Shown here one piece after another: positions 1 to 10,664 of a stretch of 64,000 nucleotides of DNA. The notes beneath the pieces are model-generated. The model searched no databases. It worked only from the letters and a program-made list of their open reading frames with translations, and was not told where the DNA came from. The DNA is taken from NCBI GenBank assembly GCA_027946555.1, contig JAPEVC010000062.1:62001-126000 (forward strand). Direction: 5' to 3'. The first letter of the stretch is position 1; every line of letters begins with the position of its first letter. Origin of the DNA: Gnomoniopsis sp. IMI 355080 (Eukaryota > Ascomycota > Sordariomycetes > Diaporthales > Gnomoniaceae). The translations under genes and the position numbers were made by a program.

Positions 1-39
1 AACAACGCTTCCCAAGCAGCACACCAAGGCCTAGTTGAA

Positions 40-1909
40 ATGGATAGCGGTGGCACCTGTTCAACACCTTCGGGTGAACGGTATAATAGCTTTGGCCTGA
101 GCCCAAAGGTGTTGGCGTTGGTCGTGGCACCTGTAATTGCCTTTCTTCCGGCCTTCTTTATCTTTGGCATCCCCGCCATATGGTCGCGGCTGGGCATGTT
201 TCTTGGAGGCTACCTACGACGCAAGACAGAAGGCCGACGGGGCCAGGTTCTCAAGTCCATTGAAGAGGATGAGAAGAATTATGCAGAGAAGCACAAGAAG
301 AGCACAGGTGACAACAAGAAAGGTGAGGAGGACGACAGCTGGGAGAAGGTCCAGGCCTATTCTGCTGCGAGTACCCCTGATGGTAACAAGCTAGCAGATG
401 ACTGGGCCGGTATTGTGGGAATGTTCCACCCCTTCTGGTAAATCCCCCACACAGGAGACATGATGTTGCGGGGACCTGGCTGACATGGTGTAGCAATGCT
501 GGAGGCGGCGGAGAGAGGGTGCTCTGGGTGGCCATCCGAGCTGTTCAGTCGCGCTATCCAAAGGCTCGCATCATCATCTACACTGGTGACCATGAGGCCA
601 ACAAGGAGCAAATACTGGAGCGAGTTCAGGTGCGCAACTAGTGGTCTATATGACACTTGTCCCTTCGTGCTGACACTCTCTTCCAGAGCCGCTTCAACAT
701 AAATCTGCACTCGCCAACCATTCAATTCATGTACCTCAACAACCGAAGCTGGGTCCTGGCATCAAGTTGGCCACACCTTACTCTGCTAGGTCAGACAATT
801 GGCTCTGTAGTCCTTGGCTGGGAGGCTCTCTCAGCCATTGTCCCTGACATCATGATTGATACCATGGGTTATGCATTCACTCTTGGCCTGTGCAGGTGGT
901 TGTTCCCTCAGAGTCCCACTGGGGCCTATGTTCACTACCCTATGATCTCCAAAGACATGATTGAGAATCTTGGTGCTGATGGTCAAGGTGTCAATGCTGG
1001 CAAAGGTGCTGGCTGGAGGGGCCTTGCAAAGCTCTACTACTGGAAGGCTCTGGCATGGTTCTACCAAAAGATGGGCGCCACCATTGACATTGTCATGACC
1101 AACTCCACTTGGACCCAGGCCCACATGTCCTCCCTCTGGGGTCAGGGTCGCCGTGATGCGGGCAAGACTGCTCCCATTGTTGCGGTCTTCCCACCCTGTG
1201 CTGTGGAGGAGCTCGAACAAAAGATCGACGTCTCAGCTGCCAGTGAAGCGCAACGCAGCAAGACGATCCTTTACATCGCTCAGTATCGCCCGGAGAAGAA
1301 TCACGAGCTGATCATTCAGGCATTCGCCAAATTCATAAAGAGTGGAAGTGAGGCTTCCAAAGGTGCGAAGCTCGTGCTAGTGGGTAGCGTTCGCGACGGC
1401 GATGACAAGAAGAGAGTCTACAAATTACGCCTCTTGCCTGTCGAGCTCCAGATTAAGGATTCTGTGGAGTTCCATATGGATGCGCCCTTTTCGGACATCT
1501 TGCAACTGTTACAAACGTCGAGCGTGGGCGTGAACGGTATGTGGAACGAGCACTTTGGAATCGGCGTTGTCGAGTATCAAGCCAGTGGTCTGATCTCGGT
1601 CGTCCATGATTCTGGCGGCCCGAAGCTTGACATCGTCACTAAGATTGATGGCCAACCTACTGGTAAGTCCTGCACCAGCATTTAGCCGCTGTTTGAGAGA
1701 TAGACGAGAGAAACTGACTTAGGGTACTAGGATTCCATGCCTCGACAGCTCAAGAGTTTGCCGACGGATTCGAGCAAGCTTTGTCCGTGCCCGATCCTGT
1801 TGCCATGCGTGTCCGCGCCCGCCGGTCCGCCCAGCGGTTTGGCGAGGTCGAGTTCGAACGGAAATGGCTTGTGGAGATGGAGAAGCTGGTTGCCTTGGCC
1901 AAACAGTGA
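40..1909 (+). CDS. ALG11: Alg11, GDP-Man:Man3GlcNAc2-PP-dolichol alpha-1,2-mannosyltransferase
   Basis: Adds the fourth and fifth mannoses (alpha-1,2) to the dolichol-linked N-glycan precursor on the cytosolic face of the ER. Exons 40-437, 494-629, 687-1662 and 1731-1909 give 562 residues, the usual length. A membrane anchor lies near residues 24-48. The GT4 signature HPFCNAGGGGERVLW follows at about 130-144 and is rebuilt across intron 1. The EX7E nucleotide-sugar motif (EHFGIGVVE, E466 and E474) sits in exon 3. Introns begin GTAAAT, GTGCGC and GTAAGT and end in AG. The ATG at 40 precedes the anchor sensibly, but the frame stays open to base 1, so a start left of the window is possible. It is convergent with TRM2. 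The assignment is firm; only the N-terminus is uncertain. Confidence 0.95.
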
Positions 1910-2440
1910 TTCGTCACCTTAATGGAGCGCCCTCACCGGTGGGCTCCAGACATGAAAGTCCAGATGACAAGATGACAAAGTACAGAGAGGAGTGCTCGAC
2001 AACCGAGATTGGAGGATTTTCTGTATTCATTTGGGAAAGTGAAGCTGAGATTTCTCTGTCATAGACTTGCATGGAACACTAAGGCGTTTGTGGATACCCC
2101 GTTTGCTTGTCCTATTACGGCCGGCAGACAGAATTTGCCTTGAGCATGGCAGGGCGTCAAGAGTTGTGGATAGACCTGTGTAAATAAACCAAAACGACAT
2201 ATGGGAACGCTTTCGAAAAATTTGTGGTTTTGTTCTTATTTCGGCGTCAAGTTGTCTCAATCCGCTCAATTCAATCACGAATTTTCATGATACCTTCGTC
2301 CCAGAGTCGATAGGTCTTTCTAGTTGCGGAAGAATTATTGGCTTCCGTCTCTTTTGCTGAGAATTATATTTTTCAGGCAATCTGTATCCTGTACACCAGA
2401 TGCTCTGTACACCAACGCTCTGTCCGCACACAATGCTCTC
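1910..2440. other. Convergent 3' intergenic region ALG11/TRM2
   Basis: These 531 bases separate two genes that end towards each other, so they must hold both 3' UTRs. I see no coding frame, repeat or structured element in them. Confidence 0.6.
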
Positions 2441-4249
2441 CTATGCCTCGACCACTCTGTTCAGCACCGCTACGCCCTCAACGTGCCCGGTCTGAGGGAA
2501 GAAGTCGAAACCTCTAATACTCTCAATCTCATACCTGGTCTTCACTTTACTCTTCTCCTCACCGCTCTCATCTCCCTCCTGTTTCGCCACGCTCTCGCCG
2601 CCCTGCATTGAACTGACTTCCCCCCGAACCAACACTCCTACATCCCTCGCCTGCGTATGCACATTGCAGCTAACATACACGACCCTCCGCGGCCCAAAGG
2701 CTAGTAATTGCCGCAAAAAGCTCGCATCACACCCTTTCCGCGGCGGGTCCAACACCACCACTGTCTCGTCCGCGTCGAAAGCCTTTACGCTCTTGAACAG
2801 CTCTGGCGCATCTGCCGCAATGAACTTACATTGCTCCTCCGGCAGATTGTTCAGCTTGGCGTTCGTTCGTGCGAAGTTGATGGATTTCTCTGCAATGTCA
2901 ATGCCAATGCTGCCGCCAGAGAATAGTGACGAGAGCGTGATCGTGAAGAGACCAGAGCCTGAGTATGCATCGATGAGCGTCTTGATGGGCTTTGCGCCCT
3001 CGGAGGGTGGGGGTAGGATGTGTTGGCGGATGTAATCTGTGAACGAAGGGAGAATGGAGTTGTTGTTCTGGAAGAAAGAGCCTGCTGGATTGGTGAAGAT
3101 GAAGTCCTCGATGTACTCCGTACTTGTCGCATTGTTGTCCGTGATGCACGTCTTGACATCCGTGAACCGCTCTGTCTCCACGCTCACCGCGTCCTTGGGG
3201 AACGGATCAGGGAGGGCCTCACCCTTGGGCACGCGCGTGGTGTTCTCCCGCAGCAAAATCGTCGCACCGCGCTCGTACTTGCCGTACTCATCCCTCATGC
3301 GCGCCCGCTCGCGCGCCATACCCTTGCGCACCGCGTCTGTGCCGATCGGACAGTCCTCAATGTCAATGGTGCGGCCGCTGCCCTTCTTCATGAAGCCAAT
3401 CTCGGGTACCTGCTCGAGGAACTTCTTCTCGCGGGTGCCGCGCTTTTTGAAAATCGAGCCCGGCGGGCCGTCAAAGTGCGGCGTCAGCTTGGTTCGGTAG
3501 CCCGACTGCAGCGGGCTGCCCATCGTCTCGCCAATGGCCGGGACGAGCTCGGGGGCCAGCTGCGAGAAGGTTTGGTAGGCGCGTGACACGATGGTGCGCT
3601 TGTGGGCGAGCTGGTCGGCGTAGGAGAGCATTTGGAATTGACAGCCGGAACACTTGCTGAAGTACTGGCAGAAGATGCGAGAGTCGTCACGCAGGGGCCC
3701 GGGCTTTGTGACGGAAATGAAGTCGCCAATGGAATGGTTGTCTTGCGGGAGGTGGCGGAAGACCTTGATGCGTACGGTGTCGCCAGGAACAGCAAAGGGG
3801 ACGACGTAAATCTGTCTGCGCCCCGGTTGTTGTGCTAGGCCATCGCCGGTGGATGAGAGCTTCTGCACTACTACATCGATCTCGGTGCCGGGCTCTGGGA
3901 GCTCTTCTTCTTCCTCTGCATTTCCCTCAACCTCATCGCCGTCAGGGTGGTCTTCGAGCTTTTGTGCCGCCAGCATGGCACGGAGGTCGGCCATAAGCAC
4001 CTGCTCTGCCGAGCCCTCTTTCACAGGCTTAGATTTGGCTTTCCTCATCTTCTTCTGCTGCCTCTGTCCTCTGACACCACCCTGAGCTCCGTTGAAAGCT
4101 CTCTTTCGATCTCCGTTCGATGGCGCCTCAAGAGGCGGGAGCGAGGTAACTGATGCCATTATAGACGCCACCCAGGCCGAGGGACGCAAGCCTTTGACGA
4201 GTGTTGAGGACGACAATAAAGATGTGAAAGCCTTCAAGGATAGTCTCAT
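2441..4249 (-). CDS. TRM2: Trm2-type tRNA (uracil-C5)-methyltransferase
   Basis: SAM-dependent enzyme that makes m5U54 in the T-loop of tRNA. A single exon from an ATG at 4249 gives 602 residues. Visible in order: a basic Ser-rich N-terminus (first 30 residues) that could be a mitochondrial signal, with a second Met at about residue 31 as an alternative start; a Lys-rich then acidic linker; a TRAM-like beta domain (about 125-195); a cysteine cluster of the form CxxxxxCxxC (about 205-215); the SAM site AYSGSGLF; DPPRKGCD (about 500); the catalytic Cys528 in VSCN; and the general base Glu591 in GHVEG. The set and order of motifs match the TrmA/RumA/Trm2 family, and all catalytic residues are present. 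It is divergent from the gamma-glutamyltransferase gene. Confidence 0.95.
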   Translation of the reverse strand: MRLSLKAFTSLLSSSTLVKGLRPSAWVASIMASVTSLPPLEAPSNGDRKRAFNGAQGGVRGQRQQKKMRKAKSKPVKEGSAEQVLMADLRAMLAAQKLEDHPDGDEVEGNAEEEEELPEPGTEIDVVVQKLSSTGDGLAQQPGRRQIYVVPFAVPGDTVRIKVFRHLPQDNHSIGDFISVTKPGPLRDDSRIFCQYFSKCSGCQFQMLSYADQLAHKRTIVSRAYQTFSQLAPELVPAIGETMGSPLQSGYRTKLTPHFDGPPGSIFKKRGTREKKFLEQVPEIGFMKKGSGRTIDIEDCPIGTDAVRKGMARERARMRDEYGKYERGATILLRENTTRVPKGEALPDPFPKDAVSVETERFTDVKTCITDNNATSTEYIEDFIFTNPAGSFFQNNNSILPSFTDYIRQHILPPPSEGAKPIKTLIDAYSGSGLFTITLSSLFSGGSIGIDIAEKSINFARTNAKLNNLPEEQCKFIAADAPELFKSVKAFDADETVVVLDPPRKGCDASFLRQLLAFGPRRVVYVSCNVHTQARDVGVLVRGEVSSMQGGESVAKQEGDESGEEKSKVKTRYEIESIRGFDFFPQTGHVEGVAVLNRVVEA

Positions 4250-4803
4250 CAGAGAGAACCCAGATCAAGATCCTTTAGTCCACTCACTGCACCCAATTTT
4301 CAAATGGTTGTGTGAACTAGGAGAGTGAGACTTGACAAGAGTGTCGACAACAAATTTCTTGAATTATTTTCGCAGAGAAGCTCATTGGCCTGAAATTGTT
4401 ACCTTTTTCAGTTAGACTGTACAGGGGTCGGGGGGCCACATTCTGGGTGCTGGTCCCTGCATCACTATCTGCAGCTGGTGGGTTTCTAATCAGGACCGTC
4501 GAGTCGACCCGAATATGCCGCGCCGGCGCCGGGGATCCATCCGGCTGCACCTGACCGTTGTCCAATATTGCGCCATACCGTTCCTTAAACCTCCCTTCTT
4601 GGAGTTCCGGATACTTCTGGTCATTTGATTTCGTTCCTCGTCTTTTCTCCACAGCGGTCGTACTTTCTGAGTTTTCAAAAGTCGTCACCTTGGCACGTTG
4701 TGCGACAGCTCTGGTTGGCTAGGAAATCGGCCAAGATGAGTGAGACAGTCCTGTAATTCACGGATTTCGTGAACCGTTCTGCTAATATAGGGTCATAGGG
4801 AGT
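4250..4803. promoter_or_regulatory. Divergent intergenic region TRM2/GGT
   Basis: This stretch must carry the promoters of TRM2 (leftwards) and the gamma-glutamyltransferase (rightwards), and probably the missing first codons of the latter. Frames on the minus strand here begin with GTG rather than ATG and look non-coding. No clear TATA box is seen. Confidence 0.5.
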
Positions 4804-6797
4804 TTGGGACATGAGTTGCTGTTGACAATCCTTCTTCACCGCGTCACCAGAGTCTCGGCATTTCCAGCTCTGCAGATCCCTCTTCAGGCCCCGGTGTCGA
4901 GTCCTCATGGCGCAGTCGCAAGTGAGAGCACGATATGCTCAACGATAGGGATAGATCTGCTTGAGCAGGGGGTAGGTTCTGACCTGGGGTTTGACTTACA
5001 AAGATCTTGTTGCTCAACGTCTTTTAGGGCAATGCTGCAGATGCCCATGTTGGTGCACAACTCTGCGTCGGTGTGATAGGAATGTATCATTCTGGCATTG
5101 GAGGCGGCGGGTTTGCACTCGTACGTGACTCAGAGGGCGGTTATGAGACAATCGATTATCGGGAGGCTGCTCCTGGATCGGCATTCGAGGATATGTATAA
5201 AGGGAACTTGGCCGGCGCGGTCGTGGGTGGGCTGGCCGTTGCAGTTCCAGGAGATCTGAAGGGACTGGAATATCTGCACACAAAGCACGGTGTGAGTCGC
5301 ATTCCACCATCGGTTCGGATTGTTCAACTCACTCATTTACTGGCTTTTAGCTTCTACCGTGGCAAGCGGTTGTGAGCCCCTCGGTGGATCTAGCACGAAA
5401 CGGGTTTAATGGTGGGTTCATGTGGCTTCCTTCTGACAGCACGATGGCTTGTTCTAACTGGTGGTCACAGTCACCGAGGACTTGGTGAGGTACATGAATT
5501 ATGCAACTCAAGGCCTTCGGGGCAACTTTCTTGTGGAGGATCCAGTGTGGGCCGAGGACTTTGCGCCCAACGGGAAGCTCCTCGAGCTTGGGGATTCCAT
5601 CACACGGAAACGATATGCCAAGTAAGCCGTACGCTAATTACGGACAAAGACACAACAGCTGACTTGTGCGTTAGCACCCTCGAGAAAATTGGTAAATATG
5701 GTGTGGATGTCTTTTATTCTGGCGAATTAGGTACGCTGTTTCCCCCAGTACCTTCCACCCAGCAGACGAGAAATTCTAACAATGGACCCGCAGCCGAGGA
5801 CATGGTAAAAGTCGTCCAAGAAAACAATGGTACTCTCACTATCGAAGATATGAGGTCGTACCAAGTTTATTCCAAACAGCCCCTCAGCATCGACTTTCGC
5901 GGCTTTAAGCTGTACTCCACTGGTGCTCCCAGCAGCGGATCTATCATGCTCAACATGCTGAAGACCATGGAGCAATACCCTGTCTCCGAACTGGCTGACA
6001 CTAATCTTACCACACACCGTTTCATTGAGTCCATGCGCTTTGCCTATGGAGCTCGACTCGAGCTTGGTGACCCAGACTACATCTCGGATATGGCAGAGTT
6101 TGAAGAAGGCCTTCTCAGCCTCCACAAAGCCAAGGAGACTCACCACAAGATCAATGACACCACCACGCAACCCGTCAAGGCGTACGATCCTCGCCAAATA
6201 TATGCAGCTGAGACTCATGGCACCTCACACATCGTCACAGCGGATAGCTCCGGCATGGCCATATCCTCCACTACGACTGTCAACTTGTTATTCGGCGCAC
6301 AGATCATGACCCCCGAAAGCGGCATCATCCTCAACGACGAGATGGATGACTTCAGTATCCCAGGCGTGCGCAACAGCTTCGGCTTCGCGCCGTCGCCCGC
6401 CAATTATATCCGCCCAGGCAAGCGGCCCATGAGCTCCATCACGCCGATCATTGCAGAGCACCCGAACGGGACCGTATTCTTCATCACAGGTGCCGCGGGC
6501 GGAAGCCGGATCATCTCGGCAACGACGCAGACGGCGTGGCACTTGCTCGAACACGGGATGAATATGAGCGAAGCGATTGCCGCCCCGAGGTTCCATGACC
6601 AGTTGATCCCGAACGAGGCGCAGTTCGAGTGGTCGTTTGATAATGGGACTGTCGCGGCTATGGTCGAAAAAGGGCACAAGCCAGTGTGGGTGAGGCTTGG
6701 CGTGAGTGCTGTCCAGGGCATTCAGAGGCTGTGGGATGGGGACTTTTTGGCCGTGGGCGAGCCAAGACAGAAGAACTCTGGTGGGATGACTGTCTAA
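4804..6797 (+). CDS. Gamma-glutamyltransferase (gamma-glutamyl transpeptidase)
   Basis: Cleaves the gamma-glutamyl bond of glutathione and its conjugates, or transfers that group to an acceptor; an N-terminal-nucleophile enzyme that self-processes. Exons 4804-4971, 5028-5291, 5351-5411, 5471-5621, 5675-5730 and 5794-6797 give 567 codons. Seen: a hydrophobic leader, then the family segments GNAADA, YHSGIGGGGF and YREAAPG. The processing and catalytic Thr (about T377) lies in THGTSHIVTAD. Small-subunit motifs SSTTTVNLLFG, LNDEMDDFS, GKRPMSS and GAAGGSRI follow. The fungal homologues enter the secretory or vacuolar route. Oddity: the stated left end is a TTG, the frame is closed by TAA at 4783-4785, and no in-frame ATG exists before the conserved core. 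A short 5' exon is unresolved or the start is lost. The enzyme assignment itself is firm. Confidence 0.92.
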
Positions 6798-7347
6798 ATC
6801 GCCCTGAATTTATAAAAAACCCATGCCCTTTTCCCGCGCCCGTAGATCTTTTCAGACAAAGCTTATAGACTTATTTCAACAAGCATTCGTTGGCTGGAGA
6901 AGTTGGCTGAGGTTCTGTAAGTGCTTCGTGAATGGGAGCTCCGAGAACGAAGGGCGGGTTTGCACAGTCCTGTCACCCGTGTCTGAATGCTCATCAAAAC
7001 CTCCGAGTTCTACCAAGAAGCTGTGCAATTCTATTGTAAGTCTGTATCCATCTAGTAATTCCCTGCAAGCTGTAACGCTGCGATCCCGCAAGACTCAGAT
7101 GATAGAGTGCCCTGTACCCAAAAACCTGAATGTTGGACAGGCACCTTATTTTGTTCTGAGTAGTGTTCTCCTCGACTTATTGAATTAGGCGTAATGTGAT
7201 CCATACCTTATCCCTCCCCCCCCTCTCTCTCTCTCTCTCTCTGTCCCTGTCTCTGTCTGTCTCTGTCTCTATCTCTGCCTCTCTCTCTCGCGCGCGCGCA
7301 TGTGATAACCGCAGGATCAGGTGTATATCGATTGTCTAGGTGGCTAT
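6798..7347. other. Convergent 3' region with microsatellite
   Basis: This is the 3' flank of the gamma-glutamyltransferase and of the minus-strand membrane protein. It carries no supported gene. Its only distinct feature is the pyrimidine/CG simple repeat listed separately at 7211-7299. Confidence 0.6.
7211..7299. repeat. Simple-sequence tract: C run, (CT)n, CTGT variants, (CG)n
   Basis: Nearly 90 bases made only of simple repeats: a C run, about eleven CT units, then CTGTCT variants, ending in a (CG)4-5 alternation. Slippage-prone DNA; the alternating CG end is the type of sequence that can adopt Z-DNA. Confidence 0.9.
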
Positions 7348-8400
7348 TTATTCTAATTCACGTATCGGACGTTCTACCTCCAGCTCTCGTGGCCGTTCGT
7401 GAGTCAGAAGCTCATACGAGGCGAGATGATGGACCTCGTTCACAGGTGGTAAAGATGCCTCCGGGGTCAGTGATTTGTCCATCGCCGCTGGCGTGCGTTG
7501 TCCTTTCTTGAGGCGCCAGAACAGCCATGCGCCGACTGTAAGCAATGCAACGACAACAAGCGTGGCTCCAACACCAATACCCGCTGCTGCCCCTGCAGAA
7601 AGACTTGATTTGGAAGTCGAGGCCATAGAGACTGTACTGGTGCTCACTGGTTGCGAAATCGTGGAAGTCTTCATCCGTAAGTCAGTCATGCTCTGCTGCC
7701 ACCCAGATTTCTTCGCAATCCAAAATGAACTGGGCCGGCACGATCAAAAACACTCACAGGACTCACGACGCCAACAGCCATACCCCATAATATGTCGCCA
7801 CTAGTGCGTAGCATCGGCACCGCGATGCCCCCAGATGTAACCACGGTTGTTGATGCAGTGGCGTCATGGGCAGTAGCAACAATCCTGGGTGCGCTTAGCG
7901 AGTCCCATGTAAACGAGTCCAGCGAGACAGCATCGTGTCCAAAAATGGTGACCGTCCTCGTGAGCGTATGTGTGCTACTGTCGGTAATGTAGTGGAGCTC
8001 GCAGCCCAGAAAGAGGTCTCCGAAGGAGGCCGCCGCGGTGGTCATGGCATACTCCCCGCTTCAGTCTCAGCGTCAACAACCTTGGAAGCCATTCGGTAAA
8101 CTTGGTGACATTTTCAACGTACCTTGGACAACACACAGTCGACCACAAGCCCGAAAAGGCATTAGCGCTGCCTGCTGAGGTGAATCCATTCGGACACGAT
8201 GCCGCAGTGTACGCTGGCCCGATCGTTGGCGTGTAGCTGGGTGGGTAGCAAGTAATTGATTCGGTCGGTGCCCCGAGGACATCGCCCCAAAAGGTCCCCT
8301 CGGAAATAATGGTCCAATACCAGATGTCTGTCGACCCTAAGCATCCGGTAGGCTGCGTCCACTCAGCTGGTATGGTAATGGACATTGTTTCTTGCGACAT
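7348..8400 (-). CDS. Fungal single-pass membrane protein with Ser/Thr-rich stalk (unknown function)
   Basis: Three exons on the minus strand (8400-8123, 8058-7758, 7692-7348) give 307 residues from an ATG. Donors are GTACGT and GTGAGT, and both introns are about 65 bases. The first junction creates the motif CCPSG, which recurs in fungal cell-surface proteins of this layout. After an extracellular-like half (about 1-190) comes a short Ser/Thr-rich stalk. Then one membrane helix with a glycine-rich start (GAAAGIGVGATL, about residues 225-250), stop-transfer residues RLKK, and an acidic cytosolic tail. No signal peptide is obvious at the N-terminus, so topology rests on the single helix. No catalytic domain is recognised. 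A sensor or wall-anchor role is only a guess from architecture. Confidence 0.7.
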
Positions 8401-8520
8401 GCTTTAACCTGGTAAAACTGTTCGTATACATGCGGCAGTCTGAAGATGCCTGTAAGGCTCTAGAACACAAGTCGAAGAAAGGAAGATGCCTAGAAATGCG
8501 GTCGGTAAGGCTTTGAAAGA

Positions 8521-8530
8521 CTATATATAC
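8521..8530 (-). promoter_or_regulatory. TATA box of the 8400 minus-strand gene
   Basis: The minus strand reads GTATATATAG, about 120 bases upstream of the ATG at 8400, a normal TATA distance once a short 5' UTR is allowed. Confidence 0.5.
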
Positions 8531-8743
8531 TCTTCAACTTTTGCTGACCACCTTCAGTGACAGCATCCATCAAATTCCAGGGGGCCAGCCCCCACTTCCT
8601 ATACATCATTTAGGATACCTGCCCAAGCGACGAGCTGACTTGCATTATCGAGGAACTATTATTCGTTATATGCTCAAGTGCTCGCATACTGTGTAGCCAC
8701 TTCAGTCCAAGGAGGTTTCTATTGGTTTTGGACCACGATAGGC

Positions 8744-8753
8744 TACCTAGGTA
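8744..8753. repeat. TACCTAGGTA palindrome, copy 1
   Basis: Exact 10-base palindrome in intergenic DNA, one of four exact copies in the window. Confidence 0.85.
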
Positions 8754-9303
8754 TTATTGACCACACCAGAGAGCCAGTCTCAACCACTTCCTTTCAAGGC
8801 CATCGACCTCGGGGCTCTCCAGGCCGGCAATATCACCACACTTTAATTCAGTGATCATTCTTATCTGCGTTCTCTTCTTCCCTTACTTTCAATGATTTAA
8901 CTTAGGATATGAAAGAATTTGGGGCCTTCAGCAACATTGCTAAGGCTTCACGATCCTCAGCCTTCCCAGTTCAGAACCGCCGCGCTTCAAGGGTCCGTCA
9001 GTTCGCCATGGTTGAGCTGTGTATAGTCCAACAGCTGTGATTTGGGTTCGTGCGATTAGGAGGAAGTTGGTCCCATGAGTGGTATTCCAAGATCAATGTC
9101 CATTGACAATCTACTTGACAATGCAGGATCACAGCAAACCTTTCCATGTGAAGAATATACTTTTGTTCCCGTGGAGTGTAGCCACACCGTTGGGAATCCT
9201 TGCCAGTTCTCTTAGTTCTCCGTTGCAGTCACAGGCGAATATAAGCCGCACTGACGCTGATGTCCCAGATGGAAAAGAATTCGGAGGATGGTTCGAGGTC
9301 CAT

Positions 9304-9872
9304 TCAATGAAAAGAAGAGTTTGACGTCCCGCCGTAGTCATCGACCCCAGCAAGCCAAATGGTGCCTGGTGGATTTTGCTCTGGGGGCCTCTTTGAATGG
9401 TTCTGGTGCCAGTCATAGAGCTGAATCATGTACCAGGAAATCATAACGCAAACTCCCATCAGACCAACAAAGCCGACGAAGTACCCGAACCTCCTCCTGC
9501 GGCATTGCCTCCCTCGCTCAGTCTTGCAGTCACCACACATGCAACGAGAGTGGCAACGTGACGTGTAACAAACAGCGCCTGTTGCAGCAGTAAGACCAGG
9601 AGGGCCAAAGGCCACAGCATCATCGGCGCTCAGGCTTCGTTGAGATCGGTTGGAGATAGGGCTTCCTGTCGCATGCCAATGTCTTCCATAGTCATCCTAC
9701 GCATAGAATTGCTGGGGTCGTGCAACTGGTTCCAGGGTGCTTATGGGAAGGTCATACAGCTCCTGAGGAGAGTCTATGTACATTAGGAGAGAGGCGCTTT
9801 CGGTGTCTGCATATTACACTCACCCGGGAACTTGGGTAGGTGCCTGGCATTTTGGGAAGGCTGGTCGAACAT
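9304..9872 (-). pseudogene. Small membrane protein gene with an in-frame stop (candidate pseudogene)
   Basis: An ATG at 9872 opens exon 1 (9872-9824). A 50-base intron (GTGAGT...CTAATGTACATAG) with a good branch site leads to exon 2 (9773-9304) in frame. The joined frame would be 172 codons. It has a Pro-rich N-terminus ending HLPKFPDSPQELYDLP, a Cys/Arg-rich patch, one strong membrane helix (FGYFVGFVGLMGVCVMISWY) and a short tail. Codon 42 is TAG (9699-9697), in the context QQFYA-stop-DDYG; a single change from CAG (Gln) would explain it. Alternatively a poor 72-base intron (GTAGGA...GAG) would skip the stop. The layout resembles fungal membrane proteins of unknown function. It could be a pseudogene, a sequencing error or an unrecognised intron. 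Confidence 0.45.
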
Positions 9873-10664
9873 TTGTACTTCTTGTGGTGTGATAGGACGG
9901 TCTGATGTCGGGGCCATCCGAAGGTGCTGTTCTCAGACAGACGAGGTATAGAGAATGATTATAGGTAGGCTGTGCGGAGTTTCGTAGGTATTTCCTTGGA
10001 GGACAAGAACATCCAGGAGGCTGGTGTAGGGAAAAGGTCTCATGTTGCCTTGAAACCATTTTCTTGGCGCCGTTGAGGTGAAGTTGGACAAGGCTGACGA
10101 TCGTTACTGCTCTGTGTGTGCGGCAGCCGTCGCCGAGTTCGGTCCCGGACAAGTTTCCCGCCGCCAAGCCTGTAGCAAGCAAGCTGTTCTGCCTGTGAGG
10201 TCATCGCGTTTGTGGGGACGGGAAGCCACACTCTAAGTACGACCTAGTCAGTACTTCTTGGGACGCTAGATAACGTCATCGTCTTGCAACTCATCAAGGA
10301 ATTGAGAGACACCACGCCAAAAATGTGCCAGCTAAACGAAGCCATTGACTTTGTGGGAAAGCGCCGATCAGTTCATGTGCTCTGGTCAGCGTTAGCAGGT
10401 ATGCAATCGGATCTGGACGCGAAACAAAGGTGAGCTGAAAAGAACCTTACAAAGGTAAGGCGTTCATGCAGCTACGTTGAGGTCTGCTCTCTACTTCCCC
10501 ATGTTGACGTCTGCGACAACGCGTCTTCATATTTTAGCCCCTGCTTGTTTTATTCTTCCTCAGCTCTGAGGAAGCTCTCCTTCCACCGTCCACCTCTTTA
10601 AGTCCTCCTGTGTGCTCTCCCTATCCACCACATAGAGAGCGACCCTACAACATACTCGCGAGCC
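9873..10664. other. Divergent upstream region of the Mug190-like gene
   Basis: Intergenic stretch between the minus-strand remnant and the plus-strand SMP/C2 gene. Frames present lack ATG starts and show no family motif. Nothing further is seen. Confidence 0.5.

Larger units (their letters stand above)
8401..9303. other. Intergenic region with TATA box and palindrome
   Basis: Upstream region of the minus-strand membrane protein. It contains a TATA-like box (8521-8530) and a TACCTAGGTA palindrome (8744-8753), both listed separately. No coding frame is supported. Confidence 0.55.

Noticed and set aside
4317..4688. 123-codon minus frame between TRM2 and the gamma-glutamyltransferase
   Set aside because: It starts with GTG and shows no recognisable domain; it occupies a divergent promoter.
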